DNA of 64,000 bases from Phycisphaerae bacterium. GTDB taxonomy: Bacteria; Planctomycetota; Phycisphaerae; UBA1845. Numbering within the stretch: position 1 is the stretch's first letter; each line of letters starts with the position of its first letter. Shown piece after piece: positions 23,101 through 32,632 of the stretch. The notes under the pieces were generated by a model. That model did not search any database and was not told the origin of the DNA. It saw only the letters and a program-made list of their open reading frames with translations. The position numbers and the translations under genes were made by a program. The stretch lies in assembly GCA_022072505.1 (NCBI GenBank), contig JAJVHU010000013.1, positions 124,001 through 188,000 of the forward strand, written 5' to 3'.

Positions 23101-23841
23101 GGCGATGACCGTCTCCTCGATCTCGCTCAGACGGGTGAACTCCCCGACCGTGCGGTAGGCGAAGTCGCGCTTGCCCTGGAGGATCGTGCCCGCGGAGATG
23201 TTGCGGTTCTGACGACGCAGGGCGCCGTCCAGATCACTGAAGGTCAATCCGCGCGCCGCCAGCTTCGGCGCGTCCACGACGATCTGCACCTCGCGCTCCA
23301 GCCCGCCGTAAACGTCCACCTCCGCGATGCCCTCGGCGCGCTCCAGCAGCGGCTTGACGTTGTCCTCCACGAACGTCTTGATCTTCGCAACGTCGAAATC
23401 CCTGCCGCTGCTCAGGATCATCCACGCGATCGTGTTCTCCATGTCGTCGTCGGTGGCGACGACCGTCGGCTCGTCCACCTCCTCGGGATACGCCTCCACC
23501 TGACGCAGTTTGTCCGACACGTCGCGCAGCGCCGCGTTCTTGTCGACGCCGACGGGGAACTCGAGCTTGACGACGGCCGAGCCTTCCTGCGCCGTCGAGG
23601 TCATTTTGACCACGTTCTTGACCGCTTTGAGCTTCTCCTCCTGGCGGTCGATGATCTCGCTCTCGACCTCCTGCGGGCTGGCGCCCGTCCAGGTCGTCGT
23701 CACCGTCACGAAGGGGCGGTCCACGTCCGGCGTGAGCTGCTTCGGAATCTCGAACACGCTGCGGAACCCGAAGAGCACGACCAGCGCGACGCCGACCGCC
23801 ACCTTGACGGGGTTGTGAATGACGAACTTGATCGGGTCCAA
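20173..23841 (-). CDS. RND-family efflux permease (AcrB/HAE1 type)
   Basis: 1222-aa ORF; FEIPKQLTPDVDRPFVTVTTTWTGASPQEVE, GMVVDNAIVVLEN, GVVVNNAILIVHQSLNGMRDEG. Confidence 0.95.
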   Translation of the reverse strand: MDPIKFVIHNPVKVAVGVALVVLFGFRSVFEIPKQLTPDVDRPFVTVTTTWTGASPQEVESEIIDRQEEKLKAVKNVVKMTSTAQEGSAVVKLEFPVGVDKNAALRDVSDKLRQVEAYPEEVDEPTVVATDDDMENTIAWMILSSGRDFDVAKIKTFVEDNVKPLLERAEGIAEVDVYGGLEREVQIVVDAPKLAARGLTFSDLDGALRRQNRNISAGTILQGKRDFAYRTVGEFTRLSEIEETVIAYREGGPVRVRDVATVVDGFKKPISFVKSKGEFVIAMPARKETGANVLTAMDNLKRQIEVVNRDILRPMGLDLSLSQVYDETTYINGAIDLVIQNIWVGGLLTIVVLFLFLRSPSATGVIAVAIPISIIGTFLVIHALGRTLNVVMLAGMAFAVGMVVDNAIVVLENTYRHRMMGKTRFQAAFDGAREVWTAVLASTLTTMAVFIPVVTIQEETGQLFKDIAIAISAAVGLSLLVSVLVIPPLAARVLGGEASVLRGDKPWFFAEWVGSLNRLLLGRTGSRVAVVLGLTALSIAGSWALAPDLDYLPEGNRNLVFGFLISPPGYSVEEFKQMAAIVEDGAPEDPIDGVRHSWEAAIGSAEAAALPPVDMMLGPGGTVPVRVVPPPIQDFFFVSFGGGAFMGCTSKDEDQVRPLVNYMSHAAMRVPGVFPVFFQFSLFNSGTGSGNAVDLDIRGDNLAQVVSVASALQGAILGRGYNYPQPNPGNFDLGRPEIRMTPKRAQAADVGLSATDVGFILRACVEGAFVGEYNDRGDKIDMAIKIAREERAPLETIAGTPIFTPRQHVVPLSSIVHIERTTAPQQINHIEQMPSVTLSVQPKPGVPLQTTMDDLNNELIAPMRAAGVIPPSVFVSLSGTAGKLTQTRHALIGDFHGLVRGPRLLGASAPVTMGGLGVLAVLGSLGLGATHGRRWGLRALVLSTCLLALGFFAYNYHLTFELIQSRMMLAVVITYLLMAALFESFAYPFVILFSVPLAVVGGFATLRWVSWRSSYDPYTPIQQLDVVTMLGFVILIGVVVNNAILIVHQSLNGMRDEGLSHTEAVIKSVRTRTRPIFMTAMTTVFGTLPLVLMTGPGSELYRGIGSVMTGGLTVSTIFTLVLVPALFSLFMDLKVWIYGEPLPEERHAPVGAGAIPESLLGQGPGRRPAPAHASAPDSPVAASGAGRGAHASRADGGHVAPPAPHHPPLAPAPPTSPDPSAV

Positions 23842-25197
23842 CTAGCGACCCTCCTTGCGCTCGCCCGCGCGGGATTCCGTCCCTTTCGCGTCGCCCGGCG
23901 GACCTGCGGGAGGCCCCCCCGGCGGCTGCGCTGCGGGCGATGGCGTCCCGAAGGCGTCCACCGGGATGACGGGCATCGGAAACGCAATTCGCTCGTTGCC
24001 CCGGCTGGCGACCTGCGTCCCCGGCGCGACGTTCCCCGACGTGATCGTGATCCACTCTTCCACGCCCAGACCGGTGGTCACGGGCGTCGGCATCCCCATC
24101 ATGCCGCCTTCGCGCCCAGGCACGATCAACGTGACGTAATCCACGCCGTCCCGCTGCACGACCGCGTCCTTCGGAACCGCGACCGACTCGCGCTTCGGAC
24201 CCCCCGCCAGCGTCACCCGCGCGAACATCCCCGCCGCCAGCCTTCCGTCCGTGTTCGACGCTTCAATCTCGACCGGAAACGTCCGCGCCTGCTCGTTGCC
24301 CTGCGGAATGACGTGTTTGACGCGCCCGCGGATCGTCTCGCCCAGCGCCTCCACCCGGATCGCGGCCTCGTCGCCGACCTGGATGAAAGGCAGCGCCGAC
24401 TCCGGCGCGTCCACATGCACCAGCACGCTGCCCAGATCCGCCAACTCGATGACCCTTCCGCCCGCGTTGACCCACTCTCCGACCTCGACCACGCGGCTCA
24501 CCACGCTCCCGGCGAAAGGCGCTTCGATCGTCGTCTTCTCGACCTCGCGCGCCAGCCGATCGACCACCGCCTGCTGCTCGGCGACGTCGTTGGCCGCCCG
24601 CGCGATCGTCTCCACCCGCGGACCGCGCTGCGCCATCTCGAACTCCGCCCGCGCCGCAAGGTGCCGCTGCACCGCCATCTCGTATTCCGCCCGGGCGTCG
24701 TAAACCTCGCGCATCGAACCTGCCTCGGATCCGGTATACAACTTCTCCACCCGCTCCAGCTCAAACTTCCAGCGCGTGACCCGCGCCTCGGCTTCCTTGG
24801 ACAGCGCCTCAAGCCGACGCAGATCCTCCTCGCGGGTTCCGGCCAGAAGCTCGCGGTGAACGTCCTTCAGCGCCGCCAGCCGCGCCTTGGCCTCCGCCCG
24901 CCGAAGCTCGAGCACGTCCGCGTTCAACCGGCAGATCAACTGTCCCTGATCGAGGCGGTCTCCCTGCCGGGCCGGCATCTCCGCCACCAGCCCGGCCACC
25001 TCCGACCCGATCTGGCTTCGACGTGCGGGGGCCAGCGTCCCGACCAGCGTAACAGGCATCTCGGTCTCGATCGCCCGGGCCTCGGCGACGACGACCTTCG
25101 TCGGCGGCATCTGCGCGAGGGACCGCGCCTCAACGAAGATCGCCGTCACGGCGCCCGCCAAAATGCAGCGCAGAAATTCCCGTTTTGTATTAAACAT
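23842..25197 (-). CDS. RND periplasmic adaptor (membrane fusion protein)
   Basis: Biotinyl-lipoyl-like RRSQIGSEVAGLVAEMPARQGDRLDQGQLICRL and coiled coil; directly abuts the permease. Confidence 0.92.
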   Translation of the reverse strand: MFNTKREFLRCILAGAVTAIFVEARSLAQMPPTKVVVAEARAIETEMPVTLVGTLAPARRSQIGSEVAGLVAEMPARQGDRLDQGQLICRLNADVLELRRAEAKARLAALKDVHRELLAGTREEDLRRLEALSKEAEARVTRWKFELERVEKLYTGSEAGSMREVYDARAEYEMAVQRHLAARAEFEMAQRGPRVETIARAANDVAEQQAVVDRLAREVEKTTIEAPFAGSVVSRVVEVGEWVNAGGRVIELADLGSVLVHVDAPESALPFIQVGDEAAIRVEALGETIRGRVKHVIPQGNEQARTFPVEIEASNTDGRLAAGMFARVTLAGGPKRESVAVPKDAVVQRDGVDYVTLIVPGREGGMMGMPTPVTTGLGVEEWITITSGNVAPGTQVASRGNERIAFPMPVIPVDAFGTPSPAAQPPGGPPAGPPGDAKGTESRAGERKEGR

Positions 25198-25512
25198 GTG
25201 TGATTCATCCGAAACCGGGGGCGATCGACCCAGCGTTTATCCCCGGCGAAAACGCAACCCCTCGAAGCATCAAGGAGAAACTAAACATGCCGCAATTATT
25301 TCAGGATGGTAGCAATCGACTTGAAGCGGGGCAATCCGCCAACTCGGCAAGGTGCAACCCGACCCTCTTGGGCGACATCCGAGCGCCCCCTGATCTACGC
25401 AACCAGACTATCATACCTCAACGGTTCCGGAGTCGTTAACCGCGGTCCACGGCCTGACGAATTGCGACAGTTCCCGGCGAGCCGAACCGCGACCCGGTTA
25501 CAATCTCCCGAG

Positions 25513-26316
25513 ATGGCACGAGCCGCGATCAACCCGGTCCGACGTCTCCTCACCGATAAACTCGGGAACGCGACACGGGCGATTCTCGATGCGGTCTACC
25601 CTCGATGTTGTCTGATCTGCCGGACGGGCGCGACGGAGCCGGGAGCCGAGTTCTGCAAGGCGTGCGATGATGGCTGGCAGGCCGATATCGGCGTGCCCGG
25701 CTGTCCTTCATGCGGATCGGCGGCGCCGCCGGTTCCCTCGCGGGATCGACGTTGCCCGGCATGCCGTGACATGAAGCTACCGGTAAACGGCGCGGTGCGC
25801 CTCGGCGCATACGGACCGGCTCTGCGGAGACTCATCACCAGCGCCAAGTATGAAGGACGTAGTGAGATCCTGGCGCCGCTGGGAGAGGAACTCACCCGAT
25901 CGGTGCTTCGTGAAGCGTGGGGAACGACGGTTGACGCCGTTGTTCCGGTGCCCAGTTCCTGGTCGCGCCGAGTGAGCCGCCCGCTTCACCTGCCCAGCGA
26001 GTTGGCGCGCGTCATCAGTCGCGGATTGCATCGACCCGTGATGCCGCTGCTTGAACGCGTCGGGCACCCGCGACCGCAGACGGGCCTGACGATCACGGCC
26101 CGGCGGGACAACGTGCGCGGCACCTTCCGGTTGGCGCGCGGTGTGACGATCGAAGGCCGTTCGCTTCTCGTGGTGGACGACGTGATGACCAGCCGAGCCA
26201 CGGTGTTCGAGTGCGCCCGTGTGCTGCGTCGCGCCGGCGCGGAGAGCGTGTATGCCGCGACCGTCGCCAAGACGGAACCCCCTCGGGCGCTTCCTTTTAT
26301 CGGCATGCCCCCGTGA
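25513..26316 (+). CDS. ComF family phosphoribosyltransferase-like protein
   Basis: N-terminal Cys-rich zinc-binding region (YPRCCLICRTG...FCKACD...CPSCG...CPACRD) and PRPP motif SLLVVDDVMTSRATVFECARVLRRAGA. Confidence 0.9.
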   Translation: MARAAINPVRRLLTDKLGNATRAILDAVYPRCCLICRTGATEPGAEFCKACDDGWQADIGVPGCPSCGSAAPPVPSRDRRCPACRDMKLPVNGAVRLGAYGPALRRLITSAKYEGRSEILAPLGEELTRSVLREAWGTTVDAVVPVPSSWSRRVSRPLHLPSELARVISRGLHRPVMPLLERVGHPRPQTGLTITARRDNVRGTFRLARGVTIEGRSLLVVDDVMTSRATVFECARVLRRAGAESVYAATVAKTEPPRALPFIGMPP

Positions 26317-26614
26317 AAGGGAAATACGGACGGAGAACGTAGTGACGGACCGCGGGTCTCAAAAGACATACCCCCGTCCGTCAAGACTCGCGCCGCTGCT
26401 TCGGCCCTTCGCGTCCGCCCCCGGTGGCAACTACAGGCGTCGAAACTCCCCGAGAATGTCGCATTAATCTCTCCTTAGACGATCCGGCGAGGGTCGCTCA
26501 GCGTTATGATGGTCTTTGAAGCGAGGAGAGAGTCGGTCGGGTTCGCCGTGTCGCACGCCGATGTGGTTTCCGCGACCTCGGCGGGCTAGGATTGGCTTGA
26601 GGCGTCTGGCGGCG

Positions 26615-28153
26615 ATGCATACCGGAAACAGGCTCAATTCAGGGGGAACATCCGGCTGCGCCTTACCCGGGAACGCGCGGATCAGGTCGATGCTCTGCGC
26701 TTACCTGCTGGCCGCCGGCGCCGCGATCTGCCACGCGCAGTCAGAGCGGGTGTTTCACGATCCGGTCGAGGACGCCCGCATCCGCCGCACGGATATCGGC
26801 GACGACGGTCCGTATGATCCGCTCGAGCACGCTCCCGCCGAACTCACCTCGATCACCCTGGGCGCGTGGGCGCCGGTCAATCCGTCGCGTCATCTGTTTG
26901 AAGGGCGCTTCGACCGGCAGGGGGGGTTCGTCCGCCTCGACCTTGTCCTCGCCGGATTGATGAACCCGCCGGGACAGGTGGCCAAGCTTTTCGACCCTTA
27001 TGCGTTCGGACCGAACCCGGTCATCGGTTTCGTCGAGATCGACGTTGACGCCGACGTGCGGACCGGCGGCGAACTGCGCTCGCCGATGCAACGGTATCTC
27101 GGCGTGGCGGCGCGCTTCGGCGGTCTGCCCTCCGAGCCGCGCTTTCATAACCGCGCGGCGCGGTGGTTCGAGGATTTTCTCCTCGGGTTCGACGAGCCGC
27201 CTTTCACGAAGCGCCACGGGGAGGAGTTTCACCTTGACTTCGTGGGCGAGTTCGTCGCTGACGGTTCGATCCTCATCATCGACGGCGACGACGATCGTCT
27301 GTTTGAATGCGGCGAGACGTGGTGGGTCGTCGCTCCGTTGTTTCATCGCGCACACGGGTACGAGCGCTACAGCTTCGCCTCCGGGTGCGGACGCCCGGGG
27401 CAGTACATGCCGCCCGACTCGATCGTGCAGTTCGCGCACGACGACAACCTCGATCAGACAACCATCTCGCTCGTCTTCCCCCTCACCAACGAAGCCGACG
27501 CCGAGCGCCGCAACGAGACGCCGCAGCGCAACGACGGCAACGCCTGCAACCAGTCCTCGGTCTTGGAGGCCCTTGCGGACCTGGTCATCGGAGCGCAGTG
27601 GTATTTCGAGCATCCCAGCGGCGAACCGGAGGAGGACATCATCCTCGCCTGGCGCGACAAGAACCCGCAGGGTCACCTTGACCCCGACGGCTGGACGCTG
27701 ACCGCGGCGCTCGGCGTGCCTTACTCGCGCGAAGACCCGGACAGCCTGCTGGTCGTCTACACCGACGTGTTCCCGAACCCCGTGCTCGGCGACGTCAACG
27801 GCGACGGCGCGTCCGACGAGATCGACCGGGCGGCCACCGCCGAGTTCGTGCGGCTTCACGGAGAGGGCGGCACGTTCACGATCCGGCGTTTCGCGCACGA
27901 CTTCAACGTCTTCGACATCAACTACGATGGCGCAGTGGACGCCTTCGACGTCAACCAGCGCCCGCGCCCCGGCGACGTTGACGGCGACGACGACGTGGAT
28001 CTCTTCGACGCCCGCGCGTTCTGGATCTGCTTCGGCGAGGAAGGCCCGATGCCGCCTCCCTGCCGCCTGATGGACTTCGACCTGGACGAGCGGATCACGC
28101 TGCGCGACTACCGCCGCTTCGTCCAGCAGATGCGCGGTCCCGGCAGACGGTAG
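26615..28153 (+). CDS. Secreted protein with C-terminal dockerin-type EF-hand repeats
   Basis: Signal peptide, DVNGDGASDEIDRAATAEF..., DVDGDDDVDLFDARAFWICFG, DFDLDERITLRDYRRF; start position approximate. Confidence 0.75.
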   Translation: MHTGNRLNSGGTSGCALPGNARIRSMLCAYLLAAGAAICHAQSERVFHDPVEDARIRRTDIGDDGPYDPLEHAPAELTSITLGAWAPVNPSRHLFEGRFDRQGGFVRLDLVLAGLMNPPGQVAKLFDPYAFGPNPVIGFVEIDVDADVRTGGELRSPMQRYLGVAARFGGLPSEPRFHNRAARWFEDFLLGFDEPPFTKRHGEEFHLDFVGEFVADGSILIIDGDDDRLFECGETWWVVAPLFHRAHGYERYSFASGCGRPGQYMPPDSIVQFAHDDNLDQTTISLVFPLTNEADAERRNETPQRNDGNACNQSSVLEALADLVIGAQWYFEHPSGEPEEDIILAWRDKNPQGHLDPDGWTLTAALGVPYSREDPDSLLVVYTDVFPNPVLGDVNGDGASDEIDRAATAEFVRLHGEGGTFTIRRFAHDFNVFDINYDGAVDAFDVNQRPRPGDVDGDDDVDLFDARAFWICFGEEGPMPPPCRLMDFDLDERITLRDYRRFVQQMRGPGRR

Positions 28154-28308
28154 GCGGACCTGCGTCCGCGCCGTCGAGGTGCGGCTGGAGCCTGGACAAA
28201 ACAACCGGCCTTGCCGCGAGCCGGATCCTTTCAAGAGGCTTGAACTTCCCGCTCACTCACGACGGCCAGCGCGGAATCGCGCCATCGGGATGATAACCGG
28301 GTGATCCC

Positions 28309-28338
28309 TTGGCGCGCGTCGGGGACGTGTGCTACAAT
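28309..28338 (+). promoter_or_regulatory. Candidate sigma70-like promoter of the cytochrome/polyferredoxin locus
   Basis: TTGGCG, 18-nt spacer, TACAAT, about 80 nt upstream of the cytochrome ATG. Confidence 0.5.
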
Positions 28339-28415
28339 AAAAGATAAGAAGATGGTTTTATCGTCATTAAATCCCGCCCGCGCAGGTTCGCGGTCGGCAG
28401 TGCGGAGACAACGTC

Positions 28416-30287
28416 ATGAATCCACTTCGACGGCGGAACCCCCTGAAGGCCCGCCCCGGGGTCCGAACCTCCGGGCGTGCGCGTCTTGCGTTGGCCGCGG
28501 GCGTTCTTGTTGTCGGGATCGCTGCGGCGGCCGTCGTTCCGACGACGCTGCGCGACTTTCACCTTCCGGGAACCCAGGTGGGCGACGTCTCCCCCGACGT
28601 GATGCAGTCCCCCCGGTCCTGCGCGGAGTGTCACGCCTTCTACGACCGGGACGTCGAGCCGTATTCGACGTGGTCGGGCAGTTTGATGGCGCATGCGGGC
28701 CGGGATCCGCTCTTTTACGCCCAGATGACGCTCGCCAACCAGGACGTGGGGGAAGTCGGGTACTTCTGTCTGCGCTGCCACGTCCCGATGTCGATGGTGA
28801 CGGGTCACGCGCTCGACGCGGACGGGAGCACGCTCGACGCGGTGGACCGCGAGGGCGTCTCATGCCACTTCTGTCACAGCCTGGTCGATCCGGTGTACCG
28901 TCCCGGCATCAGCCCGGCCCAGGACAAAGCCGTGCTTGCGGCGCTCGCCGAGGTTCCGGCGCATTACGGAAACGCGATGTTCGTGCTGGATCCCTCGGGA
29001 ACGCGCCGCGGTCCGCGCGAGGACGCGGACTCGGGTCATCCGGTCGTCCCCTCGCCGTTTCATCGCAGCGCCGACCTGTGCGGCACGTGCCACGACGTCG
29101 GCAACGTCACGCTTGAGCGCCGCTCGGACGGCACGTTCAAATTCAACGAGATCGACTTCCCGGTTTCGGATACGGATCCGACGCATCACTTTCCTCTCGA
29201 ACGCACGTACACGGAGTGGAAGCTCAGCGCCTTCGCCGCTGGCGGGGTGGACATGGGCGGGCGGTTCGGCGGCGACCGGGGGGGCGTCGTCAGCACGTGT
29301 CAGGACTGTCACATGCCGCGCACGACCGGGCAGGCGTGTTTCTTCGGTCCGACGCGCGAGGATCTCGCGCGGCATACGTTCGCCGGGGCGTCCGCCTGGG
29401 TGCTGGAGATCATCGCGGATCACTACGCCGACGATCCCGACGTCGATGAAGACGCGCTGCGAGAAGGACGCGAGCGCGCCGTGGACATGCTCCGGCGCGC
29501 CGCCACGCTCGAACCGCGACAGGAAGGCGGAACGCTGGTCGCCCGCGTCATCAACGAGTCCGGTCACAAGCTGCCGACCGGACACATTGAAGGCCGGCGC
29601 GTGTTCCTTCAGGTTCGCGTGTTCGATGCCGCAGGATCGCTGCTCCGCGAGTACGGCGCCTACGACGCGGACCACGCCGAACTCGACGAGGCATCGACCG
29701 TCGTCTACGAGATGCACGTCGGTCTGAGCGACCGCATGTCCGAGCTGACCGGGTATCCCGCCGGCGAAACGACGCACATGGCGCTCGCCGACCTGATCGT
29801 CAAGGACAGCCGGATCCCCCCGCGGGGCTTCACCCGCGTCGCCTTCGCCGCCGCCGGCGCGCCGGTCGTCGCACACGAGTACGCCGACGGTCAGCACTGG
29901 GACGACGCGCCTTACTGGCTTCCGCAGCGCGCCGCCTACGCCGAGATCCATCTTTATTATCAGACGGTTACGCGACACTACATCGAGGCGCTGCGCGACG
30001 GAAACACCACCGATCACTGGGGGGAGACGTTGCACCGCCTCTGGCGCCGATCCGGGAAAGGTCCGCCGATTCTGATGGCGGCCGGGCGGATCGAGCTTTC
30101 CGAATTCCTGCGCGGCGACGCGGACGGCGACGGCGATCTCGATCTCGACGACTACGCGCGGTTCGCCGGATGTCTCGGCCGGACCGTCGCGCGCGAGGAG
30201 GAATGCCGGACCTTCGACTTCGACGGCGACGGGCGGGCGGATCTCCGCGACTTCGCGGCGCTGTCCAACGTCCTGACTCATCCCTGA
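28416..30287 (+). CDS. Multihaem cytochrome c-family protein with C-terminal dockerin-type repeats
   Basis: Five CxxCH motifs (CAECH, CLRCH, CHFCH, CGTCH, CQDCH), then DADGDGDLDLDDYARFAGCLG...DFDGDGRADLRDFAAL. Confidence 0.88.
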   Translation: MNPLRRRNPLKARPGVRTSGRARLALAAGVLVVGIAAAAVVPTTLRDFHLPGTQVGDVSPDVMQSPRSCAECHAFYDRDVEPYSTWSGSLMAHAGRDPLFYAQMTLANQDVGEVGYFCLRCHVPMSMVTGHALDADGSTLDAVDREGVSCHFCHSLVDPVYRPGISPAQDKAVLAALAEVPAHYGNAMFVLDPSGTRRGPREDADSGHPVVPSPFHRSADLCGTCHDVGNVTLERRSDGTFKFNEIDFPVSDTDPTHHFPLERTYTEWKLSAFAAGGVDMGGRFGGDRGGVVSTCQDCHMPRTTGQACFFGPTREDLARHTFAGASAWVLEIIADHYADDPDVDEDALREGRERAVDMLRRAATLEPRQEGGTLVARVINESGHKLPTGHIEGRRVFLQVRVFDAAGSLLREYGAYDADHAELDEASTVVYEMHVGLSDRMSELTGYPAGETTHMALADLIVKDSRIPPRGFTRVAFAAAGAPVVAHEYADGQHWDDAPYWLPQRAAYAEIHLYYQTVTRHYIEALRDGNTTDHWGETLHRLWRRSGKGPPILMAAGRIELSEFLRGDADGDGDLDLDDYARFAGCLGRTVAREEECRTFDFDGDGRADLRDFAALSNVLTHP

Positions 30288-30296
30288 GGAACGATC

Positions 30297-32099
30297 GTGA
30301 GCGTGCGCTCGGCCGGAAAAACCCAGGGGGATCGCGGCGTCCGTCGCGGACGGGGGCGCGATCGGGCGCCGCGCGGGACGGCATCCGCGGCGGGTCCGGC
30401 GTCCGAGCGCGCCCTGGACCGCGTCAGGCCGCTGCAATCACGGTTCAGCCGGTGGCGCGCCCTTTCCTTGGGAGTCGTTCACCTGCTGATTGCGGCCCAC
30501 ATCGCCCACGCCTTCCTCGCCTCGCACACTCTGGCGCCGCTCGAACTCAACGAAGTCGTTTATGCGCTCGAAGCCGGCATCGTGACGGCCGGGTTTCTTT
30601 TCATGATCCTGGCCGTCGCGGCCACCGCCGTCTTCGGTCGCTTTTTCTGCTCCTGGGGCTGTCATTTTCTGGCCCTTCAGGATCTCTGCGCCGTCGCGCT
30701 TCATCGCCTTGGCGTTCGCCCGAAGGCGATCCGCAGCCGGGTGCTGGCGTGGGCTCCGGCGTGCGTGGCGTTGTACATGTTCGTCTGGCCCGTCGCGCTG
30801 CGCTGGCTGAGCGGTCGGACGGGACCGCAGTGGCGCGTCACGACGGATGCCGAAGGCTGGGCGTCGTTCTGGACGGAGCACTTCTGGCGCAACCTGCCCG
30901 GACCCGGGGTTGCGGCGGCGACGTTTCTGGTTTGCGGCGTCGTGCTGATCTACGTCTTCGGCTCGCGCGGGTTCTGCACGTATGTCTGTCCTTACGGCGC
31001 GTGGTTCGCGTGGGCGGATCGGGCGGCGCCGGGGCGGATCCGCCTTGCCGACCGGTCGTGCAGCGATTGCGGGCGATGCACCGCGGTATGCGGTTCGCAC
31101 GTCCGCGTCGCCGACGAGCTTCAGCGCTACGGGATGGTCGTGAACCCGGCCTGCCTGAAAGACCTGGATTGCGTGGGCGTCTGTCCCGACGGCGCGGTCC
31201 ACTACGGTTTCGGACCGCCCGCGCTGGCGAAGGTGACGGTCCGCGATCAGCCGGTGCGCGCACGGTACGACTTCTCGTGGACGGAGGAAGCGCTGCTCGC
31301 GGCAGGGATGATCGCCGGCGTCGTCATCTTTCGAGGGTTGTATGAAAAGGTGTCGTTCTTTCTGAGCCTGGCGCTGGGGCTGCTGGGCGGGTATCAGGCG
31401 GTGTTGGCCGCGCGTCTTGTCAGGCGACCGACGGTCTTTTTCAACCGCTGGTCTCTGAAACGCGAGGGACGCTGGCGCCCGGCGGGAAAGATCTTCGCCG
31501 GACTGGCCGTCGCCTGCGCGGGCTTCACCGTCCACAGCGCCGCGATCCGGTATCTCGTCTGGACGGGCCTGCGCGACCTCGACGCCCTCCGCCGGACCTC
31601 AGCGCATTCGGACGCCGACACGGAGGAGACGCTCGCTCGGTTGAATGAAGTTCTGCGACGGTTGGAGGCGGCGGATCGCTGGGGATTCCACCGTCCCCCG
31701 AACCAGACCGACGCCCTCGTCCGCGCCCACGCCGCGCAGGGCGCCTCCCTGATCGCCGCGGGGCGGGCTCGTCCGGCGATTCCGCATCTGCGACGGGCGA
31801 TCGACCTGCGTCCGGATTTCGCCGCGGCCCACGCGGAACTCGGCGCGGCGCTGTGCGGTCTGAATGACGTCGCCGGCGGATTGCGCCACCTTCGCATCGC
31901 CGTCCGGTTGGATGCGCAGTCCGCCAGGGCGCAATACAATCTCGGCGTCGTCCTGGCTGCCACCGGACGCACGGTCGAGGCGCGACAGGCACTGACCGAA
32001 GCCCTGCGTCTTGATCCGGACGACGTTCAGACTCGCCAGTGCCTCCGCCTTCTCGACGAGGCGCCGACGCAGGCGCCGCCGGTCGTCGACCGTCCGTAG
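30297..32099 (+). CDS. NapH/CcoG-like membrane 4Fe-4S polyferredoxin with C-terminal TPR
   Basis: FFCSWGCHFLALQDLC, FCTYVCPYGAWFAWAD, CSDCGRCTAVC, ACLKDLDCVGVCPDGA; TM helices; TPR-like repeats at the C-terminus. Confidence 0.88.
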   Translation: MSVRSAGKTQGDRGVRRGRGRDRAPRGTASAAGPASERALDRVRPLQSRFSRWRALSLGVVHLLIAAHIAHAFLASHTLAPLELNEVVYALEAGIVTAGFLFMILAVAATAVFGRFFCSWGCHFLALQDLCAVALHRLGVRPKAIRSRVLAWAPACVALYMFVWPVALRWLSGRTGPQWRVTTDAEGWASFWTEHFWRNLPGPGVAAATFLVCGVVLIYVFGSRGFCTYVCPYGAWFAWADRAAPGRIRLADRSCSDCGRCTAVCGSHVRVADELQRYGMVVNPACLKDLDCVGVCPDGAVHYGFGPPALAKVTVRDQPVRARYDFSWTEEALLAAGMIAGVVIFRGLYEKVSFFLSLALGLLGGYQAVLAARLVRRPTVFFNRWSLKREGRWRPAGKIFAGLAVACAGFTVHSAAIRYLVWTGLRDLDALRRTSAHSDADTEETLARLNEVLRRLEAADRWGFHRPPNQTDALVRAHAAQGASLIAAGRARPAIPHLRRAIDLRPDFAAAHAELGAALCGLNDVAGGLRHLRIAVRLDAQSARAQYNLGVVLAATGRTVEARQALTEALRLDPDDVQTRQCLRLLDEAPTQAPPVVDRP

Positions 32100-32225
32100 C
32101 CGGCGTTCCTGGCGGGCTGAAGGCAACGGACGGGCGCGCCGGCGGGACCGAAGCTTGTCATCCCGGATTCGCGGCGGCATAGTCCCCACCGGCAAAAGGT
32201 CCGCTGCGTCGTCAAGCGGACGGCG

Positions 32226-32441
32226 ATGCCGGGAACTTCGAGAATGCGTTGGATCCACAGAAGTGATGCGGTCGTGGGCAGGCTCGCGGGGCGTTCGGGC
32301 GTCGTGCTGCCGCTGTTGCAGGTGGGGGGGTGTTCGGCCACGGAGTTTCGCGAACTGCTGATCAACGAGGTGACAAGCCAGTTCGCCACGGTGGTGTTCA
32401 CCGCCGCCGAGACCGTGCTCTTGAACCTGTTCAACGTCTGA
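32226..32441 (+). CDS. Small hypothetical protein
   Basis: 71-aa ORF, hydrophobic N-terminus followed by [38 protein letters not shown]. Confidence 0.5.
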   Translation: MPGTSRMRWIHRSDAVVGRLAGRSGVVLPLLQVGGCSATEFRELLINEVTSQFATVVFTAAETVLLNLFNV

Positions 32442-32632
32442 CCCCTCGCGCGACCGCTGACCGCGGCGTCAGTCGGCGCGTCGAGTTGTCGAGGCACTGG
32501 CGGCGAACCGCGGGAGGATGTCCGTCTGCCATCGCTCTGGCGGGTTTGCAATACGCGGGGCGGGACCGCGAATACGCAGGGAACCCCGGCGGAAATTCGC
32601 GCTGGACTCAGATGCACGAAAGGAAGAATCTC

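Noticed and set aside
22591-25203. 870-aa plus-strand ORF
   Set aside because: Antisense shadow of the RND permease and adaptor genes.
26741-28234. 497-aa minus-strand ORF
   Set aside because: Antisense shadow of the dockerin-type protein gene.
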